Positions 58,746 through 64,000 of a stretch of DNA of 64,000 nt are shown in pieces. Below the pieces are notes generated by a model. It saw only the letters and a program-made list of their open reading frames with translations. It searched no databases and had not been told where the DNA came from. The position numbers and the translations under genes are program-made. This DNA is from JABMMZ01 sp040386935 (GTDB lineage: Bacteria > Bacteroidota > Bacteroidia > NS11-12g > UBA955), in the NCBI GenBank assembly GCA_040386935.1, contig JAZKEQ010000006.1:62001-126000 (forward strand), written 5' to 3'. Position 1 is the stretch's first letter; every line of letters starts with the position of its first letter.

Positions 58746-60377
58746 TTAGGCAGTAATAGGTTTTCCGAACAGCGATAATTTGCGCTCGCTGATGCTTTCA
58801 TCATCCAGGTAATCATCGTATGTACTGTTGCGGTCAATCATGCCCAGTGGTCCTATTTCAATGATGCGGTTGGCAACAGTGTTGATGAACTCGTGGTCAT
58901 GGCTATAAAACAACAAGGTGCCTTTGTAATCGATAAAACTGTTGTTTAATGATTGGATACTTTCCAGGTCAAGGTGATTCGTAGGCTCGTCAGAAATAAT
59001 AAGGTTAGGACTTTCCAACATGGTTTTACTCAGCATACACCTTACTTTTTCACCACCACTCAACACAGATGCTTTTTTCAAACTCTCTTCACCACTGAAT
59101 AACATTTTACCTAAAAATCCTCTCACAAATGTTTCATCTTTTTCTTTTGAATATTGTCTCAACCAGTCAACAAGACTTAAGTCAATACCTTCAAAATACT
59201 TAGAGTTGTCATTGGGAATATAAGCGTGCTTAATGGTGATACCCCATTCTGCAGTACCGGTATTGGCTTTAATGTCGCCTCTCAGGCATTCGAATAATTT
59301 TGTGATAGCGAGGGCGTTTCTACACAGGAAAGCCACTTTGTCACCTTTGCGAATAGAGAAATTGATATCGCTGAACAGTGTTTCACCTTCGTGTTTATAG
59401 CTCAAATCTGAAACATTCAATACCTGATCACCGGCTTCTCTTTCCTGTAGAAAGAATATGGCCGGGTATTTACGGGTAGAAGGTTTGATTTCTTCAATAT
59501 TCAATTTGTCAATCATTTTGCGTCTGCTGGTAGCCTGCTTGCTCTTCGCAACGTTGGCACTGAAACGCATAATGAAATCCATGAGTTCTTTTTTCTTCTC
59601 TTCAGCTTTCTTGTTCTGGTCGGAGCGCTGTTTCAAAGCTAATTGTGACGACTGGTACCAGAAGGTATAGTTACCGCTATAGGTTTGAATTTTACCGAAG
59701 TCAATATCTGCTACGTGTGTACATACCGCATCCAGGAAGTGCCTGTCGTGCGATACAACCAATACTGTATTTTCAAAATTCGCCAAAAAGTTTTCTAACC
59801 AACTGATGGTTTCTACATCAAGGTCATTCGTAGGTTCGTCCATTAACAGGATGTCCGGATTGCCGAATAATGCCTGCGCCAATAGGACTCTTACTTTTTG
59901 ATTATTGCTTAATTCATGAACGGTTTTATAGTGAATGTCTTCAGTAATGCCCAGACCGCTTAACAGTGAACCTGCATCGCTTTCGGCATTCCAACCTTCC
60001 ATTTCTGTAAATTTCTCTTCCAGTTCACTGGCTCTTATACCGTCTTCATCTGTAAAGTCTTCTTTGGCATAAATCAATTCTTTCTCTTTGATGATTTCAA
60101 ATAGTAATTTATTGCCCATCATCACGGTTTCCAATACTTGCAGATTGTCGAATTCGAAGTGATTCTGTTTCAGCACGCTCATACGCTTGCCTTTTTCAAT
60201 GTCTACCTGTCCGGTAGTTGGGTCAATCTCACCTGACAGAATTTTCAGGAATGTAGATTTACCGGCACCATTGGCTCCAATGACACCATAGCAATTACCC
60301 GGTACAAATTTTACGTTTACTTCATCAAAAAGTACGCGTTTACCATACCTCAGGGACACATTTGAAACATTTATCAT
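58746..60377 (-). CDS. ABC-F family ATPase (YbiT/Ettx type), second Walker A degenerate
   Basis: A 543-residue soluble ABC-F protein with two nucleotide-binding domains. NBD1 has Walker A GANGAGKS (about residues 34-41), signature LSNNQKVR (about 157) and Walker B DILLMDEPTNDLD. NBD2 has signature LSGGEKVRC and Walker B LIISDEPTNHLD, but its Walker A region reads LCRNALAITKLF, without the GxxGxGKS. This family variant in Bacteroidota binds ribosomes in the exit-site manner; a role in translation rescue or antibiotic resistance is unproven here. Confidence 0.9.
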   Translation of the reverse strand: MINVSNVSLRYGKRVLFDEVNVKFVPGNCYGVIGANGAGKSTFLKILSGEIDPTTGQVDIEKGKRMSVLKQNHFEFDNLQVLETVMMGNKLLFEIIKEKELIYAKEDFTDEDGIRASELEEKFTEMEGWNAESDAGSLLSGLGITEDIHYKTVHELSNNQKVRVLLAQALFGNPDILLMDEPTNDLDVETISWLENFLANFENTVLVVSHDRHFLDAVCTHVADIDFGKIQTYSGNYTFWYQSSQLALKQRSDQNKKAEEKKKELMDFIMRFSANVAKSKQATSRRKMIDKLNIEEIKPSTRKYPAIFFLQEREAGDQVLNVSDLSYKHEGETLFSDINFSIRKGDKVAFLCRNALAITKLFECLRGDIKANTGTAEWGITIKHAYIPNDNSKYFEGIDLSLVDWLRQYSKEKDETFVRGFLGKMLFSGEESLKKASVLSGGEKVRCMLSKTMLESPNLIISDEPTNHLDLESIQSLNNSFIDYKGTLLFYSHDHEFINTVANRIIEIGPLGMIDRNSTYDDYLDDESISERKLSLFGKPITA

Positions 60378-60501
60378 ATTCTAACTGCTTATTTTTAAAT
60401 TAAGGGTGCAAAGATAGGCAAAAACGGGCTTATTTTAGAGCTTTTTAATAGGGTGTAAGAATAGGGCTAGAATAAGAGGTTAGAACTTAGTGTAGAATAC
60501 A

Positions 60502-60957
60502 GAAACCACAAAGGGCACAGAAGGAAGGCACACAAAGAGCACAGAGGGTTTTTTGAATAACTTCGGGTACTTCATTAACTCATTTGTTGGGCTTAAAAGG
60601 ATGGAATCCGATATAAGTAACAATAGGATATTGGTAAAATGGAAATATTGCTAGCTCAGCAAATTCTCTCAGTGTTCTCTGCGTGGTTCCATCTCAGCGT
60701 TCTCTGTAGTAAAAAAGAGCATAACCACAAAGGGCACTGAGGAAAGGAGATAACCACAGAGACCACAGAGTAAATGCACACAGAGAGCACAGAGGGTTTA
60801 TCGAATAACTTAGGTTGCTTCCTTTTTACATCATTTTGGTTAAAAAAACGAAATCCCTATAAAAAAGCATTTGGATTTAGTCAAAATGTAAATATTCCTA
60901 GCTCAGCACATTCTCTCTGTGTCCTCTGTGTGCCTCCATCTCCGCGTTCTCTGTGGT
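60502..60957. repeat. Two tandem copies of a ~210-bp element with inverted ends
   Basis: Copy 1 (about 60502-60710) and copy 2 (about 60753-60957) are direct repeats. Each opens with CACAAAG or CACAGAG-type tracts (AAGAGCACAGAGGGTTTT, then a GAATAACTT) and closes with complementary TCTCTCTGTGTCCTCTGTG-type tracts ending GTTCTCTGTGGT. An AT-rich middle with TATTCCTAGCTCAGCACATT is shared. There is no coding capacity. It looks like a miniature inverted-repeat element. It lies in the 594-base gap between the ABC-F and DUF2279 genes. Confidence 0.85.
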
Positions 60958-60971
60958 AAAATCCCCTTCTT

Positions 60972-61850
60972 TTAGAAATATATCCAATGCCCTTGTAATT
61001 TTCCCCTACTCAATTCAATAGCAGGCGCGGGTATCTTGATGCCATTTAATATCAAAAAAACAGTTTTTAAAGTGCTGCTTTTTGTCGGGATTTGCGTAAA
61101 ATCAATATCAAGTGATAAAAAATACTGTCGGTAACGGGGAATGTAAGCGTAATCCTGCACCACATTATTCTTGTCAACCCACACATTGTCGTCACCGCCA
61201 ACCATGCCACTGGCACTATATCCCAATGCGAGTCCTATCCATTTTTTCTTTTTTATTGGGGAATACGTCAACCAATAAGTTTGTCCGTTATAATCTTTTA
61301 ACAATCTTTCGTTAGCGGTGCTCCCTAAAACATTGGGCCGCAATGGCGCATAACCGGTAAAATGGTAACTGAATTTCATGTGCACTTTTTGTTCTTGCCA
61401 TAAAGCATGCTGACCCGCACTTAACAATGTACCGAAAGTATTGGCCGCCAAATCGCCTGCACTGGCACCCCAGCCTGCTGAAAACCCGTCCCATATTTCT
61501 ATAGGATCCTGAAAAATGCTGCCAAATAAAGCCCAGCGCCATTGTCTGTTCTTAGGCACACCGGCCCATTTAGCCGCTTCGATACCTGCAATGCCGAGAT
61601 AATAGGATGAATAGGCATGACCAAATTTGTCCATTTGTTGCCATTCTTTGTTGTCATTAAAAAAATGAAAAGAAGTTTTGGGGTAGTCTTTATACCACAA
61701 TTGGGATAAGCCCGCATGCGCCAAAGCCGTGCCTCCCAGCCCAACACTGTAACACAAGATTCTTCGTTTTTTATAGTCAGTCGTATCGGCCGACCATAAT
61801 GTGGTACTGAAAATAAGCGACAGGCAAATGATCAGAACCCTTGTTATCAT
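60972..61850 (-). CDS. DUF2279-domain protein
   Basis: A 292-residue protein with a signal peptide (VLIICLSLIFSTTLWS). The DUF2279 (YfiM-like) core is marked by QQMDKFGHAYSSYYLGIAG, FGSIFQDPIEIWDGFSAGWG and DLAANTFGTLLSAG. The family is membrane-associated and of unknown function. Its ATG lies 2 bases beyond the stop of the phosphohexomutase gene, so they are co-transcribed. Confidence 0.85.
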   Translation of the reverse strand: MITRVLIICLSLIFSTTLWSADTTDYKKRRILCYSVGLGGTALAHAGLSQLWYKDYPKTSFHFFNDNKEWQQMDKFGHAYSSYYLGIAGIEAAKWAGVPKNRQWRWALFGSIFQDPIEIWDGFSAGWGASAGDLAANTFGTLLSAGQHALWQEQKVHMKFSYHFTGYAPLRPNVLGSTANERLLKDYNGQTYWLTYSPIKKKKWIGLALGYSASGMVGGDDNVWVDKNNVVQDYAYIPRYRQYFLSLDIDFTQIPTKSSTLKTVFLILNGIKIPAPAIELSRGKLQGHWIYF

Positions 61851-61852
61851 GG

Positions 61853-63250
61853 CTATAGAATAGTGGCTTTACAAGCATCAAGTATGGCATATGCTTTCTC
61901 TGATGTGGTACTTTCAGCATATACTCGCAATACAGGTTCAGTGCCGCTAGGGCGAATCATTACCCATTCTTCATTGCCCAAATGGTATTTGAATCCGTCC
62001 ATGTCTTCAGTGGCTTCAATATTGTAATTGCCGAATTGTTTGTAAGCTCCGCTTTTGCAATTGGCGATAATGGTTTGTTTTTGCGATTCTTCGATGTGCA
62101 AGTCGTAACGTTCAACAGCAAATGAACCCACCAATGCATAAGTTTCATTGATCAGTGTTTCGATGCTTTTACCTGTTACCGCCATGTATTCAAGAATCAA
62201 TAGGCCCATCCATATACCATCTCTTTCAGGAATATGCCCTTTTACAGCGATACCACCGCTTTCTTCTGCGCCTATCAGTACATCATCAGTAATCATGTAC
62301 TCACAGATATATTTAAAGCCAATTTTTGTAGTAATGGTTTCAAGTCCCAATTGTGTCGCCAGCTTATCAATTTTAGAAGATACGCTGAAGCTCTTAACAA
62401 TTTTACCGCTCAGGTTTTTGTATTTGGTTAAGTATTGCATCAACAGTAATATCAAATGATGCGAGTCAACAAATTTTCCTGTGCTATCAAAGAAACCAAT
62501 TCTATCAGCATCGCCATCAGTTGCCAGGCCGCATAAAATATCAGCGTTCGACTGTATCAATGTAGAAAATTCTACAAGGTTTTTTGCAATAGGTTCAGGA
62601 GCCGTGTTATTGAATCCCGGATTGTATTCGCAATGCAGCATGTGCGCATCAGGTAACAGCGACTTGATAACATTCTGACCGGCACCAAACATGGCATCAT
62701 AGCCGAAATGTGGCGCATACGATTTCAATTTAGCGGTGTCAAATTTCTTCATTACTTGGTCGATGTAAAAGGCTTCGAAATTATCAACCTGAATCAGTCC
62801 TTCATTCACGTATTCAGCCATAGTGCGCAATTCAGGTAATTTGGTGTAATCAATCAACCCTTCAATTTTTTCAATTTCAGAAGGAACAACAGGACCACCG
62901 TAAGAGGCTTTGATTTTAAAGCCGTTGTATCCTGCCGGGTTGTGACTGGCAGTAATGATAACACCTGCAAAGGTATTTAAAACAGTATTGGCCAATGAGA
63001 TCATAGGCGTGCTGCTGAATCCTTTTGAAACAAATACTTTGATGCCGTGTGAAGCCAAAACCATGGCGGTAGTTTCTGCAAACATTTTTCCACCAAAGCG
63101 GCAATCATAACCCACTGTGCAAGTGTGGTTATCTGAAGTGCTCAATATCCATTTTGCAGTAGCATCTGCTACGCGTTTTACATTTTCAACTGTGTAATTG
63201 TCTGCGATGATTTCGCGCCAACCGTCTGTTCCGAATTTGATTTTATACAT
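61853..63250 (-). CDS. Phosphoglucomutase/phosphomannomutase family protein
   Basis: A 465-residue alpha-D-phosphohexomutase. Motifs in order: FGTDGWREI, the active serine loop ITASHNPAGYNGFKIK (Ser about 102), the metal-binding LATDGDADRIGFF (about 242-254), the sugar-binding IGAEESGGIAVKG (about 326-338) and the phosphate-binding IRPSGTEPVLRVY at the end. All are intact. Substrate (glucose, mannose or glucosamine phosphate) cannot be set from sequence; it is too short for a PgcA-type fusion. The gene lies 13 bases after the upstream partial gene. Confidence 0.92.
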   Translation of the reverse strand: MYKIKFGTDGWREIIADNYTVENVKRVADATAKWILSTSDNHTCTVGYDCRFGGKMFAETTAMVLASHGIKVFVSKGFSSTPMISLANTVLNTFAGVIITASHNPAGYNGFKIKASYGGPVVPSEIEKIEGLIDYTKLPELRTMAEYVNEGLIQVDNFEAFYIDQVMKKFDTAKLKSYAPHFGYDAMFGAGQNVIKSLLPDAHMLHCEYNPGFNNTAPEPIAKNLVEFSTLIQSNADILCGLATDGDADRIGFFDSTGKFVDSHHLILLLMQYLTKYKNLSGKIVKSFSVSSKIDKLATQLGLETITTKIGFKYICEYMITDDVLIGAEESGGIAVKGHIPERDGIWMGLLILEYMAVTGKSIETLINETYALVGSFAVERYDLHIEESQKQTIIANCKSGAYKQFGNYNIEATEDMDGFKYHLGNEEWVMIRPSGTEPVLRVYAESTTSEKAYAILDACKATIL

Positions 63251-63263
63251 CTTTGTCTCTTGT

Positions 63264-64000
63264 CTAATTTTTTGAAAATTTAATGTAATTGCTTACCTGT
63301 GTCCAGTAGTAGTCTTTCAAAGCTTTTAAATACAATTCAGCTTCATCGGCAGGTATCATTGTATTGTTGCATTTGAATATGGTAAACAAATAATTTTTTT
63401 CTGTTAAAATATCTTCCAGTGATTTAAATTTTATAAGTAATTGCCACTTCATTATCTCATCGAATGTCAATGGATTGAGTGGTTTGTTATTGGCGTACAA
63501 TTGAATTTTCTTTGGATAATAAACAATCATATTACCGCGTTTTTCCCACACCTCTGTGATTTCAATGCGAGTGATGGTAATCTCACTTTTATAAGTTTCG
63601 AAATTGTAATATTTACTACCACCTATTTCAAAAAATATTTCGCGATTTTCATTCAGGTAACTTTCAATTGAAGCCAGCATTGCTGTTGCAGGGTCATCAA
63701 TGATTTGCAAGTTTTTGTCAATTACATAACTCAACATTTTTGTAGTTGGCAATTTTCTTAGACCGATGATTTTTTTCTTGGAAAAGAAAGCCTCTTTCTT
63801 AATGGTTTGAGCTAAAGCCAAGTTCTTTGTAAAATCGGTATTGCCAAACTGTATAACACTGAAATCATATTTTTTGCTGTACAATGCATCCATATAATTC
63901 AATTCTGCAGGTCCGTTTACATTGGTTGAAATATAATTATTCACCAAATGCGGAAAGGCCTCCAAAGCATCGACATAGCCAAATGAAATACGCCCATTCG
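63264..64000 (-). CDS. Protein of unknown function (runs off right edge)
   Basis: The C-terminal 245 codons or so of an open minus-strand frame that continues past base 64000. A TTG at 63965 is inside the frame, but the frame stays open upstream (residues NGRISFGYVDALEAF), so the gene is partial. Blocks such as NVNGPAELNYMDALYSKKYD, LRKLPTTKMLSYVID and IYYPKKIQLYANNKPLN are seen. No family was recognised. It precedes the phosphohexomutase gene by 13 bases and is probably its operon partner. Confidence 0.65.
   Translation of the reverse strand, partial: NGRISFGYVDALEAFPHLVNNYISTNVNGPAELNYMDALYSKKYDFSVIQFGNTDFTKNLALAQTIKKEAFFSKKKIIGLRKLPTTKMLSYVIDKNLQIIDDPATAMLASIESYLNENREIFFEIGGSKYYNFETYKSEITITRIEITEVWEKRGNMIVYYPKKIQLYANNKPLNPLTFDEIMKWQLLIKFKSLEDILTEKNYLFTIFKCNNTMIPADEAELYLKALKDYYWTQVSNYIKFSKN

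Noticed and set aside
60774..60959. A 61-residue plus-strand frame
   Set aside because: It lies within the repeated element with inverted ends and its sequence follows the repeat, so it is not a gene.

Overview
The window comes from a member of the Bacteroidota, most likely of the Chitinophagales type (inference). The evidence is: two secreted proteins ending in type IX secretion (T9SS) sorting domains, many lipoproteins, promoters of the Bacteroidota form (TTTG, about 19 bases, TAnnTTTG), weak or absent Shine-Dalgarno sites, moderate AT richness, and an M61 peptidase, a kynurenine 3-monooxygenase and an LpxR-type outer membrane protein of the kinds these bacteria carry. No rRNA, tRNA or CRISPR array was seen.

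Layout. 1-1293 (minus) is the N-terminal part of a large secreted beta-propeller/PKD-type protein. 1437-5882 (plus) is a run of small single-domain genes: GyrI-like, DUF1801, ArsR, VOC, SRPBCC and an M24 peptidase. They face class II fumarase (5940-7361, minus) across a bidirectional terminator. 7510-13599 (plus) holds a lipoprotein, an M61 peptidase, and three overlapping genes: a barrel protein, a helix-hairpin-helix barrel protein and pyridoxine 5'-phosphate synthase (pdxJ).

From 13.6 to 43.4 kb the window is an accessory region: about 36 mostly short, functionally unconnected genes, all on the minus strand except one HTH gene. It contains a SIR2-NACHT protein of antiphage (Avs-like) design, a decayed copy of the pdxJ 3' end, a 21-bp periodic repeat array running into the HTH gene, and about 14 full or partial copies of a palindromic intergenic element. 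The element has inverted end modules, and its core keeps a Bacteroidota -7 promoter sequence aimed at the downstream minus-strand gene. Small stress or detoxification families recur here (VOC, SRPBCC, YCII, DoxX, Crp/Fnr, RibD-type reductase, DUF1801), partly repeating the set at 2-5 kb. The two ArsR-SRPBCC modules share the same two-site operator layout.

43549-44514 is a GlxA/AraC-type regulator on the plus strand. The rest (44.6-64 kb, minus) is more chromosomal in character: lipoprotein and barrel genes, a serine hydrolase, a MazEF toxin-antitoxin pair, a VF530 protein, an OppC-type permease, a polysaccharide Wzy/Wzz/Wzx-like trio, kynurenine 3-monooxygenase, an LpxR-family protein, TrmN6, an ABC-F ATPase, two tandem copies of a ~210-bp element with inverted ends, a DUF2279 protein, a phosphohexomutase and a partial gene at the right edge.
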